From the NCBI GenBank assembly GCA_001600055.1, contig BCIV01000016.1, forward strand, positions 558,220 through 622,219: a DNA stretch of 64,000 nt. Direction: 5' to 3'. Made by a program: the position numbers and the translations under genes. The stretch comes from Filobasidium wieringae. Its lineage: Eukaryota; Basidiomycota; Tremellomycetes; Filobasidiales; Filobasidiaceae. Position 1 is the stretch's first letter. Every line of letters begins with the position of its first letter. Under the pieces are notes generated by a model. The model was given only the letters and a program-made list of their open reading frames with translations, searched no databases and had not been told where the DNA came from. This document shows positions 10,761 through 24,318 of this stretch, piece by piece.

Positions 10761-13700
10761 TTATAAGGCCTCGGGATATAACGATTCACTGGTCTCGATG
10801 TAGGTGTCCGTCTTACTGACGCCAACCCATTCCCATATCTGTCACACAATGACTATCAGATTTTGACAAGAGTGTAGGATACAGTCCAGCTCACCTTCCA
10901 AGTATCACCCATCACCTCCTGTTCGCCAACGCGGACGTTTGCGTTCGTTTCGATGATAGGCGCTACCTTCGCCCACAGGCGTTGTCTCGCGCTGGCGTTG
11001 TGAACGTGGTCCAAAACGAAATCACGCAATTGGTTTGGTTTGAGGAATGGTTCAGGAGCCTGGACCTGGTCGATATAGTGGGTGTATTGCTATGTAAGAG
11101 GTACTGTACTGTCAGGAGGGCGGATGGCAAATCTGCTGCCGGCGGTAACGTACCTGGTCCTGTAATCTCGATAAAGCGGTCTTTACCAATTTCTTGACCT
11201 TGATGTTTTCGGCTCGTTTACTCTTGTATTGGGCATACAGATAAGCCAGTAAAGCCAATGTAGATGCCCCGACTGAGTGAACCTATGTCAGTCCAGTCAT
11301 ATTCGACTCAGGAACCAATACTGAGGGCTCACTCGAGAGCTCTTTTCTGGCTTCTACGACCTTCTCAGTCGCTGCGATCCTCATTCGACAAGAGATAGGC
11401 ATTTCCGCTCGGATTGCTGCGTACGTAGGCGTTCCGCTGTGAGGAGGTTCTGTATGAGTTTCAATACATTATTCAAAGGAGAACATACTCTTACCTGGCA
11501 ACACCGTAGAGAACGTTGTTATGGGCCACCAGATCATCGAGAGCAGCCTTGAAATTGATCTTGAATTGATCCGACGAGATTTGGGCCTGCCAAATAACAG
11601 ACCGTCGTCAATAAGGCGGCAACACGAATCTCGCAGCCGAGCTTACTTTCTTAACGAACGCCTCGTACAGCTCACTCTCCGAGAGTCCAAATCGCTCGAT
11701 CTCGCCTCCCTTGACTCGCCCAACACGACTACCGCAGAGGACTTCCCCCTTGCGAACGGCAAGCTTACCATGCACCGCTCTAGCAATCTCGGCAACCTGA
11801 GCCCTCTTCTTGACATCGAATTCGCAGCTGGGAGGGAAAGCGACTGGTCCAAATCCTGGAAGACCGTTAAGAACCGGTCCCAACCAGTTCAAGCTGGAAG
11901 GCTCCAGGACGTATTCGCCCAGACAAGTCGTGATTTGACCGTTCTCACAGACCGCATGTTCGGGACAAGCCGCACAGCTTTCCGGAGTAGGAACGAAGGA
12001 GAATAGAGGGAGATCCTGCTCGAAAGCACACGTCGGTCTGCTCTCTCCGACCTCCAGTGGATCTTCCAACAGGCGCTGTTCTCGATCCGTAACGCAATTT
12101 TGCGCTTTAATCAGTCGTTCCCGTTTAGTCCGGATAATAGAGTTGGTATCCCTATCGGTGTCGCAATAGCCCAATCCGACAGAGCTTTGTTGGAATTGAA
12201 ATACCCAATGAAGGATCGCTCCAAGACCAAAGAGGACGGAAAAACCGATCTTGATATCTGATCGCATACCATCCTTCTGAGGCTTGAGCAGCGCCGTCTC
12301 GGGCTTTGCCTTTCTTGAGGTTCGGACGACAGAAGTCTTGACCTCCTGCTTTTCCTCCTTCATCGGCACGTGGACGACAATGCTATCGCCTTCCGGCTCC
12401 TCGGATTCGGACCGCGTGTCTTCCTTCCTCAGACCGGTCAGACGAGTCTCGACCGCTCGATTATAGGCCGTAACGTCTTCCAGCTCATCGTCGATATCCT
12501 GATCTCCACTCGTGAAGATGACCTCCTCATCCTCGGCAACCTTTGTAGGGGAATGTATAGTCTCCTTTTTCGGGGACGTTTTCATTGGAGAAATGACCTT
12601 CCTGTTGCTTAAATCAGGAGAAATCCTCTTCAATGGACTAGGTTCTCTAGATGGTGGTGCCACATTCACTCTCGTAGGCGTATCGACGGGATCGGGGAAA
12701 TCCATGAACGCCTCGTTCAAATTCGCTTTGGATCGTTTCGTACCGACTGTGGTCTGCTCATTACAGAAGAATCAATGACCACGTACAGACGGTACAATTT
12801 TATCTATTTTGTTCAACTCACTCTTCTACGATTGGCTTTTACGGTAGCGGGGGCCTCTACGTTGGATTCCACGTCATCGCCTGCTTGGAAGGGGTTGAAA
12901 CTTGAAAATCCACTCGTCTCCTGCTCCTTCTTGACCGACTTTCTCGGAGTTTTTTTGACCGTTTGAGGCTATTTGTATTCAGGTTCAAGGAGTAGTCAGC
13001 TCGATTGTCATTCCGATCATCAAGGATGCGTAGTACTTACCGTCCCAAATCCGACCACTTCATCCTCGACCAAAGGCAATGCTACCTCCTTAACTGGAGA
13101 TTTGTTCTTCAAGGTCCTCTTCTTCTTCTTGCCCGCATCAGCTTTGAAAACATCTTCCTCTTCATCCGTTTCGGAGAAACTAGGGAGTCGGTTCAATTGA
13201 GGCAATCCCTCGATCCGTTCGGTGCCGATGGGAGGGGCAAGGGGGGTTTGTGATCGAGTTTGACGACGGGTCTGAAAGAGTATGCTGTTCAAATCTGGAT
13301 GCTTTAAGACAGTATGTCAACAATTAGAACGTACTCTTCGTAGATTGAGAGCATCTTCTTCAGTGTGGGACCTGGGTTGGGAAGCTCTCGGCAATTTCTT
13401 GACAGGACGTTCGGGCGGAGGAGGCTATGAAGGACGTTTAGTACTCAGCCATTAGTACTGTACAGTAGAGAAGCCATTCCGACTTACAGTGCTCTCGATC
13501 CCATCGTTATCTACTTCCATGATCCCATCCGCACTAGCTACAACGGAAGCAGCATCCTGTTCATATGCCTTTGCCTTAATCCTGACTTTCTCCTCAAAGA
13601 GAGCGACCAGGTCAGCCTTCTTGGCAGCCCCAGGAATAGGGATGCTATGCTCGTATAAGATTCCTCGGAGTTGAGCCACCTGTCGAACGGCAAATGAGGA

Positions 13701-13801
13701 TGAGCGGTTAGCGGATAAGCAGCACATGCTGTACGTACCTTTAGCGAGGAGGGTTCGAAACCTGGAGCAAGATACTCTGCAGCAGAAGGTACTGATGCCA
13801 T
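10761..13801 (-). CDS. Heh/Src1-type inner nuclear membrane protein (HeH/LEM + MAN1 C-terminal domain)
   Basis: Homologue of yeast Heh1/Src1 and Heh2 and of animal LEMD2/MAN1: an integral inner nuclear membrane protein that tethers chromatin and works with ESCRT-III in nuclear-pore surveillance. Start at 13801. An N-terminal helix-extension-helix motif (AQLRGILYEHSIPIPG then KKADLVALFEE) is followed by a long low-complexity nucleoplasmic segment with basic clusters such as GKKKKRTLKNK, likely nuclear-localisation signals. A first membrane segment (IGFSVLFGLGAILHWVF) leads into a Cys-bearing lumenal domain (TPESCAACPEHAVCENGQITTC). A second membrane segment (VGASTLALLAYLYA) precedes a basic C-terminal winged-helix-like domain (TALSRLQDQ, WEWVGVSKTDTYIE) ending with TAA at 10761. 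About ten exons. The architecture matches the family; the precise paralogue (Heh1 or Heh2) is not resolved. Confidence 0.9.
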
Positions 13802-14037
13802 GATATATCTTGTGGTGGCTGGTGGCGGAGCTGTGTGTCGGTGGTGTCTGACCTTGAAAATGGAGCTGGGACAAGTGAATGAATTGAGATTGTTTTGATT
13901 GTAATCTGGTTTGTTTACATCGAAGCGATCGTCATAATTAGGTGAAGCTGAAGATATGCTATGTCGATAAGTACCTGATCACCGCTCGAGCTGAATTACC
14001 ATTTACATTATGACAGCACATGACATTGCTATCTAAC

Positions 14038-14121
14038 AGCGTCGTGGTGTATTGGAAACATGCTGGGCTCATACAATTATGGCGTTACCCAGAGTGAGAG
14101 GATCGATACCTCTCGACGCTA
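14038..14121 (+). tRNA. Initiator tRNA-Met (CAU) with a 13-nt intron
   Basis: A complete cloverleaf folds. The acceptor stem AGCGTCG pairs with CGACGCT, including the A1:U72 pair typical of eukaryotic initiator tRNA, and A is the discriminator base. The D-arm GTGT/ACAT encloses ATTGGAA. The anticodon stem CTGGG/CCCAG carries CAU. The T-arm AGAGG/CCTCT has loop ATCGATA, with A at position 54 as in initiators. The 13-nt insertion right after position 37 (CAATTATGGCGTT) is at the canonical tRNA-intron site, leaving a 71-nt mature body. Internal A box (TGGTGTATTGG) and B box (GGATCGATACC) are present. Confidence 0.9.
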
Positions 14122-14126
14122 ATATC

Positions 14127-14131
14127 TTTTT
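14127..14131 (+). terminator. Pol III T-run terminator of tRNA-Met
   Basis: Five consecutive T begin six bases after the tRNA 3' end, as expected for RNA polymerase III termination. Confidence 0.75.
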
Positions 14132-14879
14132 GCCCGATTTTCGCCTTCGCGATCCTTTTACCCGCGCGGACTCCGCTGCTTCTATACGATACCGTTCACT
14201 ATGCTTGGTTGAACTCGTCGGCTGACTTGTGGGTCACCAGAATCTAGAATCTAGTAAGCTCGAAGTTTTCTGCCACTCACAAGACTAGAAGCCGCTGGTT
14301 CCCCGCTGGTCGTGGGTCGATGCCCGGTGCCCTTGCATTCTATCAGTGTTTATTGATGTATGCGTTCTAGTACAGTCACAGAGTCGGACATGATTATCCT
14401 AGCTCCAGGCTTGGGACGAACTCTCTCCGTCACCTGGGGTAGCGACTAGCCCCGTGGTTACGTTTATTAGACGTTCGACTGAATGGACATAATGACCAGA
14501 AATGTTCTGTGTTGGCCGATGACCTTTCGCTTTCACGCTCTCTCGTAGTCGCGCTTTAGGAAGCGGATCTGACTGCAAAGCCTCCGGCAGTTGATGAGGT
14601 AGACACCCAATGAGCTAGCAGTGACGAACCTAGGCACTCATACCATTGTATATTAATCGAACGAACCCAAGGATCTAGATCGGTCTCTTGAAATCTCGTC
14701 TTCGATTGTTCAATTGGCGTCGCGCTTCTGGATATCGCGCCGAGAAGACTGTCTATTCCATTGCATTGTTGAGCGATCATGCTATGAACGATCATTCTAG
14801 GCTTCATATAGATATCAAAGGGATAGGATACAACACAACAAGCCGAAAATCCAGACCGGTCACTAGTCCCTGATATCCA
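14132..14879. other. Intergenic between tRNA-Met and PRP45
   Basis: No coding exon or RNA gene recognised. The right part is the 3' flank of PRP45. A short direct repeat of the 7-mer aatctag near 14239-14255 is the only structure noted. Confidence 0.5.
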
Positions 14880-17065
14880 TTACTCTTGACGAACTCGCTT
14901 GGTGGACGATTCAGCACTGGAAACGGGCGCAGGGATTAGCAATGGCCCTCTAAGATTCCCAAGCACAACTCGGTCGAGCTTACCCAGAAGTATCCAGACC
15001 CCTCTTCTTTCCGTTCAAACCGAACGCCTCGCCCTCCATCCCTTGCACCTGACCCATACTAAGACTGACGTCCTTTTCAAACTCGACCGGTCCGCTCCTC
15101 TCCTCCTGCCCCGCCTCCTTTGCACCGGCAAACTTGGAAGCTCCCAATCCGAATCGATCGTTCTCCAGAGCGTTCGAGATTCCTTCCTCGGTACCGCCTC
15201 CGAATGCGTCATCGTTTCGGTTGTTCCCTCTAGGTCGGTAGATGGCGGCGGCAGCGGTAGAGGCCTGGAAGAGAGGCTTGTCGTACAGGTTGTAGGAATC
15301 CGAGGCCCCGAACGAGTTGGACATTGATTCTCGGTTGAAGAGACGAGAATCGTACATGCTCTCTTTGGACGCGGTAGGCTTTGCCAATCCAAGCGCGATC
15401 TTTTCCGAAATATCACGGTTTTGTTCCCTTAAGAGTCAAGCGGTCAGTGATGACCGTTCTTTCAGACCGGGACGACAGGTGAAAGACTCACTTCATCAAC
15501 ATCTTGGCCCTCTGTTCCGATCCCATATTGTTCAACCTCATCTCCCTCTCCCTCTCCTGTCTCTTCTCTCGCCTAATCTTCTCCCTCTCCCGGGCCGCAT
15601 CATCCTCCTCATCCTCCTCACTCTCACTTCCACTCCCGCTCCCACTCCTCGCCTCCGTCCTTCGCGCGACAGGCTCTCGATCCTCATCCTCGGAATCCGA
15701 ACCAGATTCACTGCCGCTCGCATACCCACCCAACCCTGTTCCCTTCATGACGGCCGGTTTCGACTCTCCCGTAACGGGAACGTTGATCCCCGCTCGTTCC
15801 TCTCTCGCACGCTGGGCGAGTAATCTCAAGTTCTCTTCCTTGGCCGCTTTCTCCTTTTGAGCGAGTTTCTGTTGCATGAGGGCTCGTTCTCTGACTTCTT
15901 CACGGGCGTGACGGTCCGCGATGAACAGGGCTTCGGAGAATTTGGCAAAGTTGTCGTTGATATGGATCTGTAGTCAGGAAGGAATCACATGGATCAGTTC
16001 TCGATCGTCGATCGTCATGTCATCCCACGTGAAGACTCACATCCTGCAGCCCTCTCCCATCGGCAGCCAACCTCTTATCGAGCGGAATGGTATACCCCTT
16101 GTTGTTCTTCCAATTCGAAATACAAGGGGGGATCTGCCAATCCTTTTGTTCCTGCACCGTCGCTCTCCTCGGGGGACTCTGCATGACAGGGGGAGGAGGT
16201 TCGTCGTTCGCCCTTGGGATCTTCTTGTGTTTGAATCGAGGCGGTTCCAAAGGATCTTCAGCCACCTGGGACATCTTGATGATACGTTGTTTCCCCGTAT
16301 CCGAGGTGGAAGCGGGGGTGTATCGGATATATTCAGAGGAGGCGGTATCTTTGAGGGAGACGGTGGAGGGACGGGCGGCGGCGATCTTACCGGAGGTGAT
16401 GGCTTCCAGTGCCAGACGGGTACGTTCGGTGGTGGATTGGACGGCGGTTTCGGAAGGACGTTCGAGGGATTTATCTTTGAGGTCGTCTCGTTTGGCCAAC
16501 GGTACCAAGTCTGATTGAAGGTGCGATCAGGCGGAGAAGGGACGCGATCAAGTCAGATGGAGTTGGGTGTTGGAATTGCATTGAAACTCACCCTTGGCGG
16601 AACTATGGACGGTCTGACCATCCTTACGTCCGTACTGAGCAATAGCATCGTACCTAACATTCCCCTGCGCGTCTACCTGTAAAGCCAGAGTTCCACCTTT
16701 CGAGCCCTGCGCAAAACCCAAACTCGAATTAGCCTCGACCGCTATGGACCTCGTATTCCCGTCTCACGTTTTTCTTCCCCATATCCAACGGGTATTGAGG
16801 AACCCAACATTCAGGATAAGCACCACCATCATTGAAATCGGCTTCTCCTTGTGGTTTCCAGCCTTTACGTTTGCCGTAGGCTGGGATATGTGATCCTCGT
16901 TTAGGTAAGAGCGAGGCGACTAGTTCCGGAGCGGATGAGGAGTCGAGGAAGGATGATTGGGGGTTATGAAGTGGGGCAGGGAGGGACCTAGGGGAGGTAG
17001 AGAGGTTGGTCGAGGTCGAGGATGATTATGAGAATGAACGATGCTTACCGGGCAAGAGCGGCCAT
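14880..17065 (-). CDS. PRP45: Pre-mRNA splicing factor PRP45/SNW1 (SKIP)
   Basis: Component of the Prp19-associated (NTC-related) part of the activated spliceosome; SKIP/SNW1 in animals. Start at 17065 gives MAALAR, spliced to SLPAPLHNPQSSF. The conserved order is all present: YGKRKGW, FNDGGAYPE, QYPLDMGKK, ALQVDAQGNVRYDAIAQYG, RTRLALEAITSGKIAAARP, YIRYTP, PLEPPRFKHKKIPR, then the SNW block PCISNWKNNKGYTIPLDKRL with AADGRGLQDV, and HINDNFAKFSEALFIADRHA. A long charged region with an acidic Ser-rich insert (SGSESEEDEEDD) follows, then QNRDISEKIALG, YDSRLFNRES and IYRPRG. A final GTAAGC..CCAG intron replaces an early TAA at 14978-14980 and gives a basic end (TKRVRQE) with stop at 14880. Nuclear. 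It is divergently oriented to the SCAMP gene, sharing a 490-bp upstream region. Confidence 0.95.
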
Positions 17066-17556
17066 AATGATTCGTGTTCTACTTGACGGATTTCGACCGG
17101 GTTAAGCTTGGGAGGTGTGTCCTTTCCAGGGCTTTCAGTGCAGCTTGTCAGATCCAGTACCAAGCTCGAATCTGAAGAGGAGGATGAGATTGAAGGGATC
17201 TAATGTCGGATGGTATTGCGATATGATCCAACTTGCTAAGCCAACCTCACCACCGGAACCGAGAACCGCCCGGCAGTCGCAGATGCGCTTCCATTTGACA
17301 ATCAACCTGCCGCGTCACGTTCGAGCGTATCTCGCAATTAGAACGAGAACGCAGCTTTCAAGATCAACGACAAGGATTCCACTTTGAGCTCGTTTTATCA
17401 GGACAACGACGTACATCGACACGGTCTGGCAAGGGAAATCGAGTAGACATCGTTCTGCTATACGTTTCAGCGAAAAAACCGTCGAATTCCCATTGAAATT
17501 GATCGATTCGGAAGTATCCGAACATACCTCTTACACAGCATCAACAACTCCTCAAC
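17066..17556. promoter_or_regulatory. Shared divergent promoter region PRP45/SCAMP
   Basis: The only 490 bp between two divergent ATGs, so it must carry both promoters. A second open minus-strand frame here (PKLNPVEIRQVEHESLWPLL) overlaps the PRP45 start in another phase and is probably chance. No TATA box is evident. Confidence 0.5.
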
Positions 17557-18557
17557 ATGTCCAGTAAGCCGAACCTCTCATCCTTTCCCAGCTCGAATCA
17601 TCCAACGACTATGCTCAGTTGATTCCCTCTTGCACCTCTTACAGACCCATTCGCGGATACCTCTTCCCGTCCTCAAGCACTGGATGACAATCCATTCGCA
17701 GACACGTCCGACCCGATCAACCCCTTCTCCAACCCATCCCACAATGCCTCCTCCTTTTCCCTCGAATCCCAACAAACCCCACAACCAGGGAAATACGCGT
17801 TCGATACCGGTCCCTCTGTCTCTTCGGGGCAGCGAACGGATCCTGGGGAACTGAGCAGGAGGGAGGAAGAGTTGAGGAGGAGGGATGAGGAGATGCAGAG
17901 GAGACAGAGGGAGTTGGATGAGAGGGAGAGGAGGATGGATGCCGGTGAGGGGAAAGCGAATTGGCCCTTCTGTGAGTCCAGCTCGTGGTCTGTTTCGACT
18001 TCCGATCACTTGCGGGGCGGCTTATCTCAACCCTGATCGTTCGGTTGGTAGTCTTTCCTATGATCCGTCATGAAATCCGAGACCTCCCCGAAACCCACCA
18101 ATCGACTCAAAAAGGGCTTTACATCCAATGGCTAGCCCTACTCCTGACCCTCATCATAAACCTGGTAGGATGCATCTTGTTGCTCATCGCCGGCAGTTCA
18201 GACGGAGGGTGAGTCCCGTATCCGATTCCCAAACCGTCGAACGACATTCAACTCGATGTACGCGTTTCAGAAAGGACACCGCCGCCGCAGGGTCTTATAC
18301 GTTTGTCATCACCGTCACGTCGTTCTTCTTGTGGTACCGACCGATCTACATGGGTTATCGGAAAGAAGGAGGACTGGCTTTGTTTTTCTGTCAGTCCCCG
18401 CGCGCCGCGTTTCTCAACGAATTTCCAAGAGGACTGGGGAACTGATTATCGAGTTGATGGGCTTGGTATAGATCTTTATTTCTTTTTTGCCGGGTGGCAT
18501 TTGCTCTTCTCCCTCTAGTGAGTCATGCGCCACCTCCGCACGAGCGAACGTTCACTG

Positions 18558-18592
<35 letters not shown>

Positions 18593-19081
18593 NNNNNNNN
18601 NNNNNNNNNNNNNNNNNNNNNNNNNNNNNNNNNNNNNNNNNNNNNNNNNNNNNNNNNNNNNNNNNNNNNNNNNNNNNNNNNNNNNNNNNNNNCCCCCCCC
18701 CCCCCCCCCCTGCCTCGCACCGCTCATCCACAACGATCAGCATGCTCATCGGGATCCCCTCGACAGGATCGGCAGGATTGATCAATACCATCTCCATGTT
18801 CTCCCAATCGCACGTCCTAGCCGGGGTCTTCGGGACGATCACCTCGGTCGGATGGACGGTGCAGGTCCTCTTTGGCGGTTGGTTGTTCAAGACGGTCTGG
18901 GAGTTTAAGAACAAGAACGAGGGGATCAGTTTTCAGAACGTACGTGAGAGGTCGGGCTGGTGCGCTGGATGGCAGAGGACGAAGCTGATTCGAGGCGTTG
19001 GGGTTTGGATGTGGATAGGCGACGGATCAGTTCAAGGCGGAGAGCTTCAAGACGGTCGTCCTGCATCAGTCTCGGATTTAG
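17557..19081 (+). CDS. SCAMP (secretory carrier-associated membrane protein), with assembly gap in an intron
   Basis: Post-Golgi/endosomal recycling membrane protein with four helices. ATG at 17557 is followed after MS by a GTAAGC intron. The next exon encodes repeated NPF motifs (NPFADTS, NPFADTSDPINPFSNP), ligands for EH-domain endocytic adaptors, then a charged coiled coil (SRREEELRRRDEEMQRRQ). It joins the SCAMP signature NWPFF..MIRHEIRDLP. Helices follow: LALLLTLIINLVGCILLLIA, SYTFVITVTSFFLWYRPIYMGY with the conserved YRP, FFFAGWHLLFSLYMLIGIPS, and GVFGTITSVGWTVQVLFGGW. The last exon ends FKTVVLHQSRI with TAG at 19079-19081. The intron after FSLY contains a poly-C run and 100 N, so its true length is unknown; the flanking exons join in phase (TA|C), so the coding sequence is intact. 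Confidence 0.92.
18559..18710. other. Assembly gap inside a poly-C tract (34 C, 100 N, 18 C)
   Basis: A homopolymer of C runs into exactly 100 N at 18593-18692, a conventional placeholder length, and resumes as C. The whole tract lies in a SCAMP intron between donor GTGAGT near 18518 and acceptor ATCAG near 18740. Confidence 0.95.
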
Positions 19082-19424
19082 GATCGGGGAGGGTAGAGTT
19101 GTTGAGATTGAGAACGGATTGGGTGCGTGGGTGCGCGTGGGCGTGGGTGTATTCGTGTGACGGGGTGGGATAGGATAGTCAGCGGTAGGCTTGGTTCTGT
19201 CTGTCTGTTTGTGTGTATGGGATATATATGCTTTGATTAACAAACTGGTCTCGAGACGTTTTGATTCAGAGTGGAAATGGTATGATAGGATTCGAGATAA
19301 AACTAGCTAAAGTACACGGAAGATGTCTGCTTGCGAATGATCGGTCAATCTCCTCGTTTGTACCTCTTGCACATCGATCTCTCGAGTACAAGTAGGTCGG
19401 GGGAGGAAATCTTGTTTGTGAATA

Positions 19425-19835
19425 ATGAAATCCGAACCGATCATCTACGACAAGCCAACGACCCGTCCCGTCCCTCGCTCGAGAGAGAAGAACGGGACTA
19501 AAGTCGATCCTTCGTTACCCTTCCTTACCCAGCCCGAACCCCGTACGATCGTCAAACGGACTCAAGACGAGTCGTCCCCGAAGGAACGGACGATCGAACG
19601 GGCCCGAGCTTCTCACTCTCCCCGTGACAGAGGTTTGACGCTCGTCAACAAAAGAGAGAGAGACCTCGAAACTCGTCCCCCGAGAGAGAAGAGTTCCGAG
19701 CGGGTGGGGAAGGTCGATCGGAGAGTGTTCGGCCATGACGGAACGAACGCCCTCTCGACCCCTTTGGGTAAAGGGGGATCAGAGAAGGTGGTTTTCGGGT
19801 TTCCCATGGTATTGACTCATGCAACTGCTAAATGA
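19425..19835 (+). CDS. Hypothetical 136-aa basic, disordered protein
   Basis: Unrecognised. A single uninterrupted frame from ATG at 19425 to TGA encodes a highly charged protein rich in Arg, Lys, Pro, Ser and Glu (PVPRSREKNGTKVD, RTIERARASHSPRDR, RPPREKSSERVGK). No membrane segment, signal or domain is seen. It lies between the SCAMP 3' end and PEP4 on the same strand. It could be a small nuclear or RNA-associated protein, an exon of something larger, or a chance frame in GC-rich DNA. Confidence 0.4.
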   Translation: MKSEPIIYDKPTTRPVPRSREKNGTKVDPSLPFLTQPEPRTIVKRTQDESSPKERTIERARASHSPRDRGLTLVNKRERDLETRPPREKSSERVGKVDRRVFGHDGTNALSTPLGKGGSEKVVFGFPMVLTHATAK

Positions 19836-20343
19836 GCGTCCACGTTCTCCGAAGAGAGTTGGATGGACGGACCTTTCCACCGCTTTTCTCAAAGGGGGAG
19901 GGTACTAGCAGGGGATCTAAGGACCTTGGTTGGAGGCCGCCGCTGAGACCTTGAGACGGAATGAGCGTGCGACCGGGGGTGACGGTGACATGAACGATCT
20001 TATTGGGATGTCGTCTGTCGGTGTCGTCGACGTTGAAAGGGAAAGAGACGAGTTGTCGTCGCCGTCGATGAGGAAGAAATGTTTGTTTATATAGCTCAAA
20101 GTTTCGAGCGAGCGAGCGAGATTATCACTGAAGCCTGATTTAGTGTGAGCATGAAAGTACCACCCCTGCGCCGCTTTCCCACGCGTCACGAGCCATCGCT
20201 TCGTCATCGCCACCGCGTTTGACCGGAAATGGACAACTCATCACACTTCAATCACTTCACTTTCACTTCACTTTCACATCGACATCGCCTCTCATAGCGA
20301 TACACACAACCACATTCACCACCACATCCACACACCGCACACA
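19836..20343. other. Intergenic / PEP4 promoter
   Basis: No gene seen. Near 20100 there is a short GAGC tetranucleotide run, and just upstream of the PEP4 ATG (20250-20340) a pyrimidine-rich tract with repeated CACTTTCACTT units, a common layout at core promoters of highly expressed fungal genes. Confidence 0.5.
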
Positions 20344-22045
<1,702 letters not shown>

Positions 22046-22336
22046 AATGGGTTCCCCGTCTGATGACCTGGTGGACCTGGATTTGGATCAGTGTAGAAAC
22101 CGCATACCCCGCACGTTGAAGCCGCTGCTCGGTCTTTTGAAAGCGCAGAGCAGTGGACGTTGTGTTTTGAGAGAAAGAGAAAGTTGTGTTTGATTAGTTG
22201 TTTGATTGTGAACTTGAGAATGAAAGATTGAGAATCCGACGTTTGGATCCGATGTTGTTGACGTTGTTGGTTCGAGAAATCGTGATCGATCCATGTTCCC
22301 TCGCCAAGTTGAATCGTGAGAGTGCACAGGGACGAT
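22046..22336. other. Intergenic between PEP4 and ALG10
   Basis: A 291-bp tandem gap serving as PEP4 3' UTR/terminator and ALG10 promoter; AT-richer than the flanking exons, with no coding exon. Confidence 0.5.
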
Positions 22337-24318
22337 ATGCTCAGACCCGCCATCATCGTTCCAATTATACTCGTCGGATACTCCCTCTCTGCTCGTTTGG
22401 TCAATAAAGAGGTCGGACGGCCTTACCTCGTACGTCCCTTGTTCCCTTGTTAGCCGTTGGTTGAGCTCACTGGGAGTCGACTTAGGATGAGATATTTCAT
22501 ATCCCCCAAGCACAAAAGTATTGCCATGGACGGTTTCGAGAGTGGGATGCCAGTATTACTACCCCACCGGGAATGTGGGTTCTGGTCTTGGGCACGTCGA
22601 CGTTGACGTTTAAATGGACTGATATTGTGCTTTGCCGGACTCGACAGATATATCATCTCCAGCTCGATCTCGTTCTTAACCCGACTTTCATGCTCGGTCC
22701 CTTTCCTCCGGTTCATCAACTTGGTACTCGGATCGACCGTCCTCCCTCTCCTCTGCTCTAGTATAATAAGAACATCCTCCCCTGCACGCCTGAACGCGAG
22801 GCATGGGAGTCGGAGCTTGACGATCGGGTGGATCGTAGCGACTTTCCCATTGATCTTCTTCTTCTCTCTACTCTACTATACGGACATCGGGAGTGCTTGT
22901 TCGGTCTTGTTTTCCCTCGCGTTGGCTCGGAGGGGGAAACATCGTTGGGCCGCTCTGGTTCGTCTTCTTCCCTCTCACACATCGTGCTCTCGTCACAGGG
23001 GGTCGAAGCGGGGTGGGGCTTACGATCGACCTGCGTTCAATGTATATAGGCGGGGNGGGGGTCGCTTTGGTTCAGACAGACGAATATCGTCTGGGTCGGT
23101 TTCATCGCTATTGATTCTGCCCTCAGGGCGATCGAGGTGGATAGACAACGTGTGGAGGGGAAGGACGGGGAGGGCGCACCCGTCCGGCCTCTTTTGATTC
23201 GAGGTCAGTCACCGTCTGTCCGGGAGATGTTCAAACGACGATCGTCTCAAACCCGCGTGTATGATAGACAAGATTGGAAGACTGCATTACCACCCCCTCG
23301 TTCGGTCCCTGACGATTCCTCTCTTTCACGTCCTCACCAACCCCCTCCCTTTACTCCCAATCCTCACACCCTACGTCCCCGTGCTCATCTCGTTCCTCCT
23401 GTTCCTCAAATGGAACGGGGGGATAGTATTGGGACATCAAGAGATGCATTCCCTCTCCCTCCATTGGGCACAGATGGGGTATTTCTTGGGGTTCGTTAGT
23501 GCGATGGGGTGGGGGGTTTTGTTTGACGTTGGTTTGAGGCGGGGGGTGAGGGGGGTTCGGGCGGTCGGGTGGGGGAGTTGGAGGTGAGTCGAGAATACGG
23601 TCAGGTAAGGGTGTTGTTGGGTGGACGACTGATTGGAGCGAGGACAGACGGAGGATCGTCTCCGTTTTCATCTTAGGTCTCTCACTCCTCGGCGTGCATT
23701 ACGGAACGTAAGTCCCCCCCTCCCCTCGTTGAGTTATCATCCATAACCAAACCCACACACCCACACACCTTCACACCCTAACTCACACCACACACCCGGT
23801 AGCGTCATCCACCCGTTCTTACTGGCGGATAACAGGCATTATTTCTTTTACATCTGGCGCCGCGTCTTCGGGGTACACCCCGTCGTCAAGTACGCCGCTT
23901 GTTTAGGATACTTGGGTTGTTTTTGGGCTTGGGTTTGGAGGTTGGGTGAGTCTTTGGTGTGGGGGTTCGCATCGACTTGACCTGACCGAATTCGTGGGAT
24001 TGAAACGGCACGGTGACAGGAAGGACGCATTCGTTGGCTTGGTTGATCGCTTTCGGGCTTTGTACGGGGGCCGTACTCGTCCCCACTCCTCTGGTCGAAC
24101 CTCGATACTTTCTCGTTCCCTGGCTCATCATCCGGCTAGAATGCGCAGGCGAGGCGAAGGCGAAGCGGGAGATCGGGAAGGGGGAGGACCCGAGCGATCG
24201 TTGGTTATTAGTAGAACTGGGGTGGAACACTCTGATCAACGTCGTCACGCTTTACGTATTCTTGACCGTCAAGTTCGAATGGGTAGGGTGGGAAGGGTGG
24301 ATGAGGTTCATGTGGTGA
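22337..24318 (+). CDS. ALG10: Dolichyl-P-Glc: alpha-1,2-glucosyltransferase ALG10/DIE2
   Basis: ER enzyme adding the terminal alpha-1,2-glucose to the dolichol-linked oligosaccharide, the signal for efficient N-glycan transfer. ATG at 22337 gives a hydrophobic start (MLRPAIIVPIILVGYSL), then EVGRPYL spliced to DEIFHIPQAQKYC and EWDASITTPPG, the family's hallmark lumenal loop. A GTGGGT..ACAG intron restores the frame as IYIISSS. Many membrane helices follow, including RQTNIVWVGF, GHQEMHSLSLHWAQMGYF, then HPFLLADNRHYFFYIWRR and LVEPRYFLVPWLI, both strongly conserved in Alg10. The stop is at 24316. About seven exons. An ambiguous base at 23056 lies just after a probable acceptor in the G-rich segment before SLWFRQTN, so one residue there is uncertain. 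Assignment firm, some intron edges inferred. Confidence 0.93.

Noticed and set aside
14281..14350. tRNA-like B-box resemblance near gtgggtcgatgcccgg
   Set aside because: No acceptor or anticodon stem could be paired around it.
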